Shown here piece after piece: positions 9,743 through 25,071 of a DNA stretch of 64,000 bases. The notes below the pieces were generated by a model, which saw nothing but the letters and a program-made list of their open reading frames with translations, was not told the DNA's origin and searched no databases. The DNA is from Purshia tridentata (taxonomy: Eukaryota > Streptophyta > Magnoliopsida > Rosales > Rosaceae), in the NCBI GenBank assembly GCA_003254885.1, contig QANT01008001.1:1-64000 (forward strand). The letters run 5' to 3'. How positions within the stretch are numbered: position 1 is the first letter of the stretch; each line of letters opens with the position of its first letter. Position numbers and translations under genes: made by a program.

Positions 9743-12549
9743 ATGAGATTGCTGCTCTTTCTGGCTTTCTACTCTGCAGGGATTCACTTGATCTCCTCTG
9801 TTACAGACCCCAATGATGGTGTAGTACTCCTAAATATCAGTGTTTAATGTTCATATATTCTGATAATGATATTCATCTACTGAGTAAAGCAAATTTTGGG
9901 TTTTTGATTATGTAACGTGTGTACGGAAAGAGTTTGCCATATCATGTTAATCACAATGTTCTCATATGTGTGCATCTTAGTTATTAGTCCATTTAATATA
10001 GGTCTAGTTCCAATTATTATCAAAACCTTGGCTAAACTTTGATTATAAATGAACATCCCTGCACATAAATGTCTGCAATCTTTCTCTTTAAAGTAGTTGA
10101 CTGATTTCTAAGTGTGTCGGTCCAGCTGCGATACTCCAATCCTTGAAGGTGTCCCTTAAAAATACACCACCAAGCTGGGAAAGCTCAAATGACCCCTGTG
10201 ATTCTCGCTGGGATGGAGTCACCTGCAGCAATTCAAGGGTGACTGCATTGTGAGTATTGTCCTAATCTTTAAAATATGATATGATCCATGTATTATGGGC
10301 AAATTATCACTTTATTTCTTCACCAAAATTTTAACTAGCACCCCTTCTGCTTTTATGTGCAGGGGACTATCAACTATGGGCCTGGAAGGGGAACTTAATG
10401 GTGACATCGGGGAACTCACTGAATTAAAATCTTTGTGAGTGTTGTTCCTCTTTGAACCAGCATTACGATTGCAGCATATTATGTCCATGAAGTGAACCAC
10501 ATGCAACAGATTTAGAAAGTAACATACAGTTTAAAAAAATTATATATTTCTTCTGCATCAGTTATTTTGATGTCACTTAAACTTGATTATCAAGGCATCA
10601 TTCTTTTTTAAGCTAAAACATTAACATTGCACAGGGACCTATCATTCAACCGTGGCCTCACGGGTCCTCTCTCTCCACAATTAGGGGATTTGGAAAACTT
10701 AAATGTTCTGTAAGAACAATTTTATATTTCCAACTTTTGAACTTTGTATATGCAACTTAAAAGTTGTTATATTGACTGAACATGACTCTTGTCATCTATT
10801 AGGATCCTAGCTGGTTGCAGCTTCAGTGGTAATATTCCAGATGAATTAGGCAATCTTGCAGGGCTAGCCTTCTTGTAAGAATTGGACTACTAATTATGCT
10901 TTTTGTACACAAAGTCAATATGAGTTTTTCCCAACTTCATGTAAATCTGTGGTTCCTCTCAGGGCTCTGAATTCAAATAACTTCACTGGTAGAATACCTC
11001 CTTCTTTGGGTAAACTCTCCAAACTCTACTGGCTGGACCTGGCAGACAATCAGTTGAGTGGACCTCTCCCAATTTCAACCGCCGAGTCCCCAGGCTTAGA
11101 CCGCCTCTTGAAGGCTAAACACTTGTGAGTATTTTTCCATTTGCAATTCTTCTCCGTTCTCAAAAATGAAATTTTAATATGGATTTTACTCCTGCATATT
11201 GCATAAACATGGAACTGATTTTATGAACATGCAGCCATTTGAACAAGAACCAGCTTTCAGGTCCCATTCCACCCAAACTTTTCAGCTCTGAGATGATACT
11301 GATACACGTGTAAGTTGATCATTTACATTAGCTCTAAGATGATATATTCTGTGTTTTTATTCATCTAACTGCTTGTCATTCTTCAATTACAGATTGTTTG
11401 ATGGAAATAGATTTACTGGGAGTATTCCAAGAACACTAGGACTTGTTCAGACTCTTGAGGTTCTGTGAGTAAAACCACCTTGTTTTTTATTTTTCTTGCA
11501 GTTATAAGTATCTGCTAGCTTCTTGACAATTATTGAACTCCAAACATTCTTGTTTGCAACAGTCGGCTTGAAAGAAATGCTCTGACGGGAAGTGTGCCCT
11601 CAAATCTAAACAACCTTACGAATGTCAATGAATTGTGAGTATCATTTTTCGAAGAGGATGCTCTAATTTTTTTTACCATAATCTTATTTGGTTTTATATT
11701 TTCTACCAGAAATTTGGCAAGCAACATGTTGACGGGCCCTTTACCCGACTTAAGTGGAATGAATTCCCTCAATTATGTGTACGTAGATGGCATGGAGCTG
11801 TCATTTCCATTTCCAATTTCCTGCAAATTGTTCTTCTGTTGTGGTGATGAATCTGAATGATTTTACTTTTCAGAGACCTTAGTAACAACTCATTTGACCC
11901 ATCAGAAGCTCCACTATGGTTCTCAACCTTACCCTCACTAACCAGTTTGTAAGTCCTTAGGAGGTTACATAAAAGTTTATTTGTATCTCTTAACAAGTGT
12001 TAGAAAAGGGAACTCTGAAAATTTTATTGAAAGCTTTTGTTGAAATGTTTTAATGTAATGGCACCCAGGGCTGTAGAATTTGGATCACTTCAAGGGTATG
12101 TGCCAGTTGAGCTTTTCAGCCTTCCACAACTACAGCAAGTGTAAGTTCTAAGGAGAACACTGAAAAACTCCATCAAGTTTCTACTGTAATTTTAGGGAAC
12201 TTGACATTCATCTTTTTCAAACTCATGACAGGAAACTGAAAGACAATGCATTTAATGAAACATTGAACATGGGTGATAACATCAGCCCACAACTGCAGCT
12301 TGTTGATCTGCAGAACAATCAGATTTCTAGAGTAACTCTGGGTCGTGAATACAATAATACATTAATGTGAGACACAGCGCATGGGCCTTGTTCTTGATTT
12401 CTTTTGATATTGTGTTATTTTCCCTGACCATCACTCTTTGTTGTTACTTTACATATTGCAGACTTGCAGGGAACCCTGTGTGCAACAGCAGCAATGGTAC
12501 CTCAAGTACTTCTTACTGTCAGGTTCCACCACAAACTAGAAGAAAATAA
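9743..12549 (+). CDS. LRR-only paralogue of the neighbouring receptor kinase (shortened, intact frame)
   Basis: Fourteen exons match exons 1-14 of the full kinase at 15,327: 9743-9818, 10126-10249, 10363-10434, 10635-10709, 10803-10874, 10963-11124, 11235-11309, 11393-11464, 11563-11634, 11710-11778, 11874-11948, 12069-12140, 12232-12366, 12462-12549. Every junction is GT-AG and every exon is open in the right phase, giving 412 residues. The protein has a signal peptide (MRLLLFLAFYSAG), the N-terminal cap with Cys-Asp/Ser-Arg-Trp, and the full LRR array. It ends at TAA (12547-12549) after YCQVPPQTRRK, inside what is exon 14 in the full gene. It lacks the Cys cluster, juxtamembrane domain, membrane span and kinase. 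AATAAAT at 12623-12629 could serve as a poly(A) signal. It is either a gene for a secreted LRR protein or a 3'-deleted copy not yet decayed; the absence of any damage in 14 exons favours the former or a recent origin. Confidence 0.75.
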
Positions 12550-13244
12550 ATGGTGAAAATGAGAGCTTTTGGCCAACTTGTGGAAGACGTTGCAAAGGTG
12601 GGGATGATGAAATGGTCAAAATTAATAAATTTACGAGAAATAAAAGAGGCTTCTAAGTCAACTTCATTTAATTTCTAAACCTGGGCAAATGTAACTTTCA
12701 ATTAATTTCCAAGTCAACTTTGTAAAGTAAGGGAATCCTCTCTCCCCTTACTTTTTTGATCCTATGCATTGAAAATTTTGTCTCTATCCCTATTTCCCAA
12801 TTAAGTGCTAGAAAGCCATTGTAATTTATAAACCTATGCAAGTTGTCGGATCAAGGCTCCTGTTCCTATTTATTCTTTGCACAATTGCACATATGATCCG
12901 ATTTTATTTGGGGAAGCCTCTCATTTGTGAAATCAAACCGTGAAAAGTATGTAAGTGATATTTGTGGTTATAGAAACCCTTAGCAAATATAGCAGGGCCA
13001 CCTCTTATTCATACAAGAATTTCCAAGCAAACGTACAAGGAAGTAGCGGAGGAAGTGAATAAATATCTCATAGTTTCTGACCTTTATGCGTTAATAATAT
13101 TTTTTTTATTATCAATAATTGACGTCCATAAGACTTGTACTTAGAACCACCTCCTGGTAAAAACAAGATTGGGTGTCATCAAATCAATTAAGTCATTGGC
13201 TTTTATGTTTGTATTTGTCTCATGCTTTTATTAAATCATATTTA

Positions 13245-13830
13245 CAGTGTCGCCCTGACTTTTGGAAGGTCCAAAGTGAAAATTTGAAATGAGTCTATGA
13301 TCTTGGTTGTACAAATAAAATTATAAACTCTTACAAACTTGAAATTTGTTTAAAAATACTACACTAATACTTTTACGAAAGATATATAGTTTACAATTTT
13401 GTAATAATGTATTCAATATGTATTCAAGAGAGTAAGAGACTAAATCATGAAAGAGTGAAATATGTGACAATGAGAGAGAGATTAAGAGAGAGAAGACGAT
13501 TTAAGAGAGTAAGAGATTGAGAAAGAGAAGACGATCTAAGAGAGTAAGAGACTGAGAAAGAGAAGACAATCCAAGAGAGAAAAAGACTAAGAGAGAGAAG
13601 ACGATTTAGACAATACTAAAGAGTAACGAGAGAACATGAAGATTGAGAAAGTGTAATCGTTCTTTGAACAATAAAAGAGTCGATTTGGGCTAAGAAAAAA
13701 AATAAAAATTGAGCCATTCAAAATACTAGACCCTATAAAAATGGCAAAAATCTGACATGTTTTCTGGGTACAAAAAATTTTATGGCCCCCCTCGAGGGTG
13801 CCCTGGGCGTCGCCCTCGGTGGCCTCACTG
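13245..13830. mobile_element. Possible non-autonomous hAT-like element (weak)
   Basis: The left end reads CAGTGTCGCCCTGA, and the reverse complement of the right end reads CAGTGAGGCCACCGA. They share CAGTG and GCC, which resembles the short imperfect terminal inverted repeats of hAT elements. The right end carries the GC-rich GCCCTGGGCGTCGCCCTCGG often seen in such plant repeats. I could not find a clean 8-base target duplication, so the ends are tentative. The 35-base minisatellite lies inside. Confidence 0.3.
13493..13608. repeat. 35-base minisatellite, about 3.3 copies
   Basis: Units begin AAGACGATTTAAGAGAG at 13493, AAGACGATCTAAGAGAG at 13528 and AAGACAATCCAAGAGAG at 13563, with a partial unit at 13598. 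Spacing is exactly 35 bases. The units are purine-rich on the plus strand and differ by a few bases each. Confidence 0.85.
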
Positions 13831-15326
13831 GTATTTCTAATATAAATTTTATACTATCAACATAAAACCTAATCTTCTGGACTGACAAAAAAACATAACA
13901 CCCAAGTTAAAACTTAATATAAAAAATCGACAAATTAGAATCGAGCACTACCTAGCATTCGGCAACAAAATGCGAACATGCTTATATTCTCACGTGCTCT
14001 TAATCATACAAGCCTCCAACCTTTGCCCCCTACCTAAGAACACGCATTGGAACTTTTGTTTATTCGACCACTGGCTACTTCTCCTTGTCAAAAAAATAGA
14101 AATGCTTTGCTTTTTGTTTTGACGAAGGAGAGGGGGAGGGTACACTTCAAACTTGGTCAACTCTTTGACATCTTATGTTTTCCAGAATAAAATTAGGGTT
14201 TTTAGAAATAGTCGCACTTGGAAAATTTTCCTTATGAAACATTCGTTGTGAATCTCATCCGCAGTAATGCTTGAACATTAAGAAAAGAAAGGAAAAAGAC
14301 CCTACCAATACGAAAAGGGCCTCACCCGTCACCACAAGGCAAAAAAGCAAAGCATTAAATTTGTAGATTAGTTACGAAGTTTGATTTGATTTGATGTTAT
14401 CCATTTCTTACGAAAATGAAAAAAAATAAATAAATCAATCTGAAAATCGATTATAGGAGGAAGAAAGAATCGGTCCCAGCCTCCCGTGTGCTTTGATTTT
14501 CATGTCAGTGTGTGGGACCCATTTCCAACTATAGCCCAACTGTCCCCATTGAATAGCCTAGTTAATTTACTATATGCAAGTTGTAGTATTAATCAAAGTA
14601 GATAATTAATCATTTTCGATAATTTAATGAAAGACTTGGGCGTATATTCAGCAATTTGGGTTTGTACTTTGTACCCATTCAAAAGATGCGAGCTTGGGTT
14701 GAGAGTTGTTGTCGAGGTGTTTGTATTATTGCCGTTGTCGTCTTGGATCGCGCGGGCGGGCGGAGGAAACGGTAAAATGTCCCACTTTGTTTTATGACTA
14801 TGACAGAGATGTTGTTGTTGTTTCTGGGAGTTATGATGGCTTCGGTTGGTGGGTTCTTCTCTCTCTCATCTCTCTCTCATTAGTGGAGGGAAGGCCAAGG
14901 AGACCAAGTTTGGCTTCTAAGACAAGGCTAATCATTTAAAAGAAGCTACAAAGGGCCACCCCAAAGCTTTTTCCTTCTCTTTCTGTGCGTGCCTGCAGAT
15001 ATTTTTTTTTCACACACAGTTGAAAAAAAAAACTAGACCCATCTCACCAAGTTGCTTTCTTTGCTCAGACATAACCTGCAAGCAAACATTGGTTCTTAAT
15101 TAGTGAGCACTTGTACAAGTGCATGCATGAAGTCCTGCCTCATTTATTCAATAAAAATCAAGAGCTGTAGTTGGTATCGTGGAAGGGTGTGGAGGGAAGT
15201 CGTTGCTGGGTGCTTTTGACTTCTGTGGGTAAATAGAAAAATGTACCAGTGGTTGCTCAGATACCTATAGGAACATCCATTCTTCTTGATTTGCTCCATC
15301 ACATATTCCATATCAGCTGGAGGACC

Positions 15327-20377
<5,051 letters not shown>

Positions 20378-21581
20378 CAAGCAGTGCAGCACAGTTTCTT
20401 GCTCATAAATATTATTTCTTCTTTTGTACCTTCCTTATCTATATATAGTAGGACAATAATACATATATATAAAGTATTATATATAGTGCCTACTTCCAAT
20501 CTTTAAATAGAAATGTAATACCTTTTACAATGTTTTCTAGTGGCTTATACCTGAAATGTAACATGCTTACAAAGTCTTAGTAAGATCAAGATGGCTTCGG
20601 CAATTTCACTACTTTCCCAAAATAGATTTCCAGTTCAGCCTGTCAAGTACCATTGAACCCGATATATTGGAATTTTTAGTATATCCTTTTTTAACTTCTA
20701 AAATTTGTTTCTTAGTTCCATAGTTCTTTTACTAATTGGAATTAAATAATTAGTAGATTTGTTCCATTAAATAATTATTTCTTTTTTAAATGTTTTAATA
20801 TTTTAAAAACTTTTATGAAAATTTTTAGCATTTACTAGGAGATTATGTGTCATCTACTCTACTAGACCAATAATCAATGTCCCATAAAAAGAGATTTTAA
20901 ATATTATCTCTGAAATTTCAATTTCAATTTTTTATTTCTTATAATTAGTTGACACATTTATTTATCCATCGGCTCATAATCTGCAACCCAACTTGTTACA
21001 GACCTATGGCCTACCGCCTACAGTTGGATAACATCAAAAGACCAAGGACCATATATTTTGGTCATGGATAGCCCAGCCCAACACGTTGAAGAAGCTGATT
21101 GTATTTGTGAAATTCTAAACATACCCAAAAACTTTCTATTTTTACCCAACTTCTCAATTTATTCAACCATTACCTTTTTCAAATTAATATTTTATCGTTT
21201 TAATTTTTATCCAACCCAAATTACTATCATACTCTTATTAATAATACTGAGCCCAATCCCTCTCACTCTCTCTCTCTCTTCAAACACACTGTCATCAACC
21301 TCTCCCCGGACCCAGCTCACCTCCCCTCTCTCTTCCTTCCCCGTCTCTCCGGCAGCACCGCCCTCCTCTCTCTCTCCTCCCCTCCGAACACATTTTTTTT
21401 AAAAAAAAAAGTTGCAGGCCGAGCGAACCGGTGCCGAACCAGGTTCCGAACAGTCCTCTTGTATTCGGCGGGTACCTGTAATGACCTATATTGTAATTGT
21501 TTGGATGTTTTTCATCCTTAATGAAAGTCTCCTTTCTACAAAAAAACTTACATGTCTAATTTTAATAAGGGATTTTACCCA
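20378..21581. other. 3' flank of receptor kinase and start of the third duplicated unit
   Basis: The 3' UTR and flank to about 20,710 match 28,170-28,400 (for example CCTGTCAAGTACCATTGAA in both), marking how far the duplication reaches downstream. From about 21,030 comes a copy of the PPR/LRR spacer (GACCATATATTTTGG, CCCAGCCCA). A partial MULE-type MITE follows at 21,104-21,400. Positions 21,470-21,547 end in an A-run after TTAATGAAAGTCTCCTTTC, perhaps the 3' end of a retroposed sequence, but this is unproven. Confidence 0.5.
21104..21400 (-). mobile_element. Partial MULE-type MITE, one end only
   Basis: The stretch from 21104 (GTGAAATTCTAAACATACCC) through ACCCAACTTCTCAATTTA and on past 21,260 matches the reverse complement of the right end of the complete element at 24,205-24,779, in the same order and spacing with scattered mismatches. 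A CT-rich tract then follows, as in the complete element. The second terminal repeat was not found, so the copy is cut off near 21,400. Confidence 0.6.
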
Positions 21582-21705
21582 AACTTGAACATTCAGCCAT
21601 CTGAACAAGAACCAGCTTTCAGGTCCCATTCCACCCAAACTTTTCAGCTCTGAGATGGCACTGATACACGTGTAAGTTGATCATTTAAATTAGCATGTCA
21701 TGCAT
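21582..21705 (+). pseudogene. Exon 7 fragment of third receptor-kinase copy
   Basis: The sequence matches exon 7 of the full kinase with its acceptor and donor: CATTCAG, then a frame for HLNKNQLSGPIPPKLFSSEM, then GTGTAAGTTGATC. It stands alone, with no neighbouring LRR exons on either side, and lies before the remains of exon 1, so the third copy is out of order as well as broken. Confidence 0.85.
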
Positions 21706-21739
21706 GTAGTCTAGTCCTCATTGACCAAATATAAAAAAC

Positions 21740-21866
21740 TGCTCATCAGCCCCCGAGATCCCTATAGTATCCATTTTTCCTGATTTGCTCCATCATATAT
21801 GTCATATAAGCTGGGGGACCATGTCATGGAAACCATTAATTAGGTTGCTGCTGTTTAGTTTCTAGT
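21740..21866 (+). pseudogene. 5' UTR / exon 1 fragment of third receptor-kinase copy
   Basis: The stretch CCTGATTTGCTCCATCA, then AGCTGGGGGACCATG and AGGTTGCTGCTG, matches the leader and first codons of the full kinase at 15,285-15,350. After the leucine-rich start the similarity ends in TTTAGTTTCTAG, so the signal peptide frame is lost. Confidence 0.75.
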
Positions 21867-22382
21867 ATTAGTTGCTAATAGCAATCATAATTCATATAGA
21901 GAAGCTAGATCTCATAGAGTCAGAGTTTAATACATTTTTTGCCTTTTTAACAAATGGCCAGAGCAAGACACAAGCTACAATCTCAGAGTCATTTCAAGCT
22001 ACATTAACTAATAACAATCATAAATCTTACGGAATTTCCATTTCCTTTCAAGTTTCAATCTTAACTTTTAACGATTGCATTAATATAATCAATTTCAACC
22101 TCAGAGACAAGCGAGAAGCTAGCTACAACCGCAGAGAGACTTCCATTTCCTTTCAAGTTTCTATCTAGATGTTTAAGAAAACAGAGATCAGCCATCATAA
22201 TTCATGTCCAAACAAAACAGAGGCTAGCTACATTAATCTCAGGAGACATCTACATTTTGATTTCAAGTTTCTATCTATCTTTCAACCATTTCATTAGCAT
22301 CATCAACTTTCTATCTAACTTGTATTCATTTCATTAACAAAATACACAGAAGGAGCAAAGAAAATGAACCTGGGCAATCTAC

Positions 22383-22919
22383 TTAATTGCCAAAGAGAAT
22401 GCTGATGACACTTGCAACCACTGGTTCACTTTTGCCCTTAAGCTCCTCCCTCACAGCCTTCTCATCAGCAACAAACTCCTTCCCTTTCAAGGCCTCCAGA
22501 AACTCCTTGCCCTCCTCCACCTTGTCTGCAACAGCAAATCCCTTGAACACGGCCGTGTAGGTCTCAGCATTGGGTTTGAATCCCTTTTCCATCATCTCCA
22601 TCAAATACTTCTTGGCATGCCCAAGATACTCGGGGTCAGCAGCGAGCCCTTTAATGAGAACGGCGTAGGTGCGGGCGTGGGGGGCGGCAACAGGGGCGCC
22701 AGCATACGAGGCAACAGGGCAGACTTGCATGCGTATGAAGGAGTAGAGAGCGTCCTTGGTCCTACCGGCATTGGCGTAGGCCTCGATGACTTGGGTGTGG
22801 AAGGCCTGCGCCATCTGCAGACGAGGGTGGGGAAGGCTCTCAAGTGACAATACGTCGAACATGTTGACTGCGTAGTTAGCGAGGTCATTCATGGTAAACA
22901 TGTTGACCACTTCTTCCAT
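22383..22919 (-). CDS. Shortened PPR copy (C-terminal repeats only); possibly a pseudogene
   Basis: The frame is open from stop 22383-22385 back to about 23,105, but the first in-frame ATG is at 22917-22919, giving 178 residues. It matches the intact PPR from about residue 137 to the end: NMFDVL, QVIEAYANAGRTKDAL, RTYAVLIKGLAADPEYLGHA, PNAETYTAVFKGFA, VISILFGN. One repeat carries an extra stretch rich in Ala and Pro. Similarity runs upstream of this ATG to about 23,032, where an acceptor-like TCTCTCTCACAG stands. Further upstream the frame is only a translated CT microsatellite (23,041-23,080). Either an upstream exon exists that I could not find, or the 5' half with the organelle presequence was lost. 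Confidence 0.55.
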   Translation of the reverse strand: MEEVVNMFTMNDLANYAVNMFDVLSLESLPHPRLQMAQAFHTQVIEAYANAGRTKDALYSFIRMQVCPVASYAGAPVAAPHARTYAVLIKGLAADPEYLGHAKKYLMEMMEKGFKPNAETYTAVFKGFAVADKVEEGKEFLEALKGKEFVADEKAVREELKGKSEPVVASVISILFGN

Positions 22920-23040
22920 CTCCTCGGGCAATTGTTTGTCCGCCTCCCAGAGGGTCCTGACCGGCTCATTGTCCAAGGGGTGCCTGTATCTGTCTTTGGT
23001 GCCTTTGCTGTCTCTGCCATTGTCGGCATTTGAGCCTGTG

Positions 23041-23080
23041 AGAGAGACACAGAGAGAGAGAGAGAGAGGGAGAGTCAAGA
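23041..23080. repeat. GA/CT microsatellite
   Basis: An impure run of GA on the plus strand (AGAGAGAGAGAGAGAGGGAGAG) lies between the two shortened PPR copies. Read on the minus strand it supplies the false hydrophobic N-terminus of the downstream frame and a pyrimidine tract before a possible acceptor. Confidence 0.8.
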
Positions 23081-23153
23081 GGCATTTCCATTCTACTAAT
23101 TCCAAAGTTTTCTAAACTGAATGAAAAAATGAGGGAAAATTGAACCGAATGTT

Positions 23154-23756
23154 CTACTTGCCAGAGAGAATGTTGTTGACGCATTTTACCACTCTTCTGT
23201 TCTTCTTCTTAAGCAAGTCCTTCACAGCCTTGTTGTCCAGCACAAACCCCATACCTTTCATCTGATTCAGAAACTCCATGCCCTGCTCCACCTTATTCTC
23301 TGCAGCAAACCCTTCAAGTACCGCCGTGTAGGTGGTGGGGGTGGGCTTCATGCCCTGGCCCACCATCTCCAGCAAGTACTTCTTGGCAAGCCCAAAAAAG
23401 TTGGGGTTGGCGGCGAGTGCATTGACGAGAACGGTGTAGGTGAAGCTGGTAGGGGAAACCCCTTCAGAGAGCATTTTGAGGTAGGCCGAGAAAGCGTCCC
23501 TGGTCAGACCGGCATTGCCGAAGCGCTCGATGATGAGGGTGTGGTAGATGACCACGGGAACACGACCCGTGTCCTTGGTCTGCTGAAAGAGCGTCGGGAC
23601 CTCGTGGGGTAGACCGTCGTTGTTCAAAGCGTCGATCATCTTCAGGGAGTAGTCGTGCAGGTCCTCCGTCTTCATGTTGCGGAAGACGTCACTTATCTTC
23701 GGGTCGGTGTTGAGTTCCGACGACGAGGAGGAGGAGGAGGAGCACACGTCACTCAT
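23154..23756 (-). CDS. Shortened PPR copy lacking an organelle presequence
   Basis: A 200-codon frame begins with ATG at 23754-23756 (MSDVCSSSS, then a serine run from an AGG/GGA repeat). It has about four PPR units: HTLIIERFGNAGLTRDAF, TSFTYTVLVNALAANPNF and TPTTYTAVLEGFAAENKV, ending CVNNILSGK. The frame is open a further 19 codons upstream, but from a TTG preceded in frame by TGA. It matches the intact PPR gene throughout the repeats but has lost the mitochondrial-type N-terminus. It lies 230-odd bases upstream of the other shortened copy in the same direction. It is open and plausible as a small gene; localisation and function are doubtful. Confidence 0.6.
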   Translation of the reverse strand: MSDVCSSSSSSSSELNTDPKISDVFRNMKTEDLHDYSLKMIDALNNDGLPHEVPTLFQQTKDTGRVPVVIYHTLIIERFGNAGLTRDAFSAYLKMLSEGVSPTSFTYTVLVNALAANPNFFGLAKKYLLEMVGQGMKPTPTTYTAVLEGFAAENKVEQGMEFLNQMKGMGFVLDNKAVKDLLKKKNRRVVKCVNNILSGK

Positions 23757-24204
23757 GTCGGTGCTGGTGGTGGTGTTGGTGTTCACTTTCGGAGAAAGAG
23801 CCAAAGCAAGCAAACTTCACACACAAATGGGGAGGAGGGTAGAGGAGTACTTTTGCTTTTGCAGCTGTTAAAATGGTTGAGTAAAAATGTAAACGGCTGT
23901 GAGCAGTGGTAATAGCATCTTTTGGGAATATTCTCTTGGTGAATAATATCTTCTTCCTTTTTCTTTTTTTTTAAGGTGAACAAGGCATTCTCATTTCAGT
24001 TTTTGGGTAAATTACTCTTAAAAATCATCAACGTTTATTGTTCGCATATTCATTCCCTAATTAATGGGAATTTTGGGTTTTTGTAGTTGGTACATTTGCT
24101 TTGCCCTATCATGCATGCATGTTATGTTAATCACTATATTCTCATGCGTGTTTTGCAATGCATGCATACTTAGTTATTAGTCCATTTAATCTAAGTTCAT
24201 TTAA

Positions 24205-24779
24205 GGGAATTTTTAAACATACCCAAAAATTTTCTTTTTTTACCCAACATTATTTTGTACATGAATGGACCATGTTATCCTCTCATGAAATGACCATGTT
24301 ATCCTCTCCAACTTCTCTCTCCCCTCTCCAGCTCTTCTCTTCCCAGCCAGCACTGCCTTCCTCTCTCTCTCTCTCTCTCTCTTCTACCCAAAGCACCATC
24401 TTCCCTTTCTCTGCCCTCTTGCAGCGCAGCCACCACCATGCGCAGCACCCACAGCGCAGCCACCACCATGCGCAGCACCCACAGCGCACATCACCATCTT
24501 CCCTTTCTCTGCCCTTTTAGATGGTTGCTGTTCATGCTACAGTGAGGAGAGATGATGGTCGGTGCTGCAGAGAGAAGATAGAGATAGGAGGTTGGTGTTG
24601 GGGGAAGAGAGAGGGAGTGGCTGAGTTGGGTAAAGAAAGAAAATACAAGAGTGGGGAAGGGTATGTTAGTAATTTGAATTGGGTAAAATGAGAAAATGTT
24701 AATTTAAAAAAAGTGATGGTTGGGTAAATTAAGAAGTTGGGTAAAAAAAGAAAATTTTTGGGTATGTTTAAAAATTCCC
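24205..24779. mobile_element. MULE-type MITE with 9-base target duplication
   Basis: The ends are long inverted repeats. The left reads GGGAATTTTTAAACATACCC and runs on through CAAAAATTTTCTTTTTTTAC; the right is its reverse complement, ending GGTATGTTTAAAAATTCCC. A perfect 9-base direct repeat TTCATTTAA flanks it at 24196-24204 and 24780-24788. A 9-base duplication is typical of Mutator-like elements. The 575-base element has no transposase frame. Its middle is unlike its ends: a CT-rich tract and two exact 30-base GC-rich repeats (24,424-24,483). It is inserted in the broken third kinase copy. Confidence 0.88.
24424..24483. repeat. Two tandem 30-base units inside the MITE
   Basis: The unit GCGCAGCCACCACCATGCGC followed by AGCACCCACA occurs twice in a row without a mismatch, and a third partial copy starts GCGCACATCACC. 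It is strongly GC-rich in an AT-rich surrounding. Confidence 0.85.
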
Positions 24780-25071
24780 TTCATTTAATCATGTGTGTAC
24801 GATGCCTATGTTTAGTTACTAGTTGATCTATTTGGCCTATTATGTGACTGCATTGTTAGTATTGTTCTTTATTTAAAATTTTATATGATCCTTCCTCCTA
24901 ATTAGGTGCAATATATGATCACTTCATTTTCATTTAATCATCACTTGTCCCAATTCCCAAATATAAAGGTGAGAAGCACATTCACATATATAAGACAAAA
25001 TAAAAAAATAATGAAATTTGAGTCTTGAGAGACAAGGCAAATGTGAAATAAATGGCAGCAGCTCCCATTTA

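Larger units (their letters stand above)
12550..15326. other. Spacer between LRR-only gene and full receptor kinase
   Basis: No gene was recognised. The spacer holds a possible hAT-type element with a minisatellite (13,245-13,830). From about 14,740 it holds the duplicated 5' flank of the kinase gene, matching 9,520-9,740: GGGCGGAGGAAACGGTAAAA at 14,757-14,776 and TTAGTGAGCAC near 15,101. No remains of kinase exons follow the LRR-only copy. No PPR copy lies here, unlike at the other two members of the block. Confidence 0.5.
24065..24920 (+). pseudogene. Intron 1 / exon 2 remains of third receptor-kinase copy, split by a MITE
   Basis: Positions 24,065-24,204 resemble intron 1 of the LRR-only gene (GGGTTTTTG, ATGTTAATCAC, TTAGTTATTAGTCCATTTAAT). 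After the MITE the match goes on at 24,789 with CATGTGTGTACGATG, then GTGACTGCATTGTTAGTATTG, which is the end of exon 2 and the start of intron 2. Nearly all of exon 2 is missing. Confidence 0.65.

Noticed and set aside
21470-21547. Possible LINE or retroposon 3' end with A-run
   Set aside because: Only a short A-run and a plausible 3' end are seen; there is no reverse transcriptase sequence or target duplication.
22383-23756. Joining the two shortened PPR frames as one spliced gene
   Set aside because: No donor in the upstream frame gives the phase needed at the acceptor near 23,032, and each frame is a separate copy of the same PPR units.
24158-24520. 120-codon frame rich in Ser, Leu and His
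   Set aside because: It lies mostly within the MULE-type MITE and translates its CT tract and 30-base repeat; there is no sign of a protein family.
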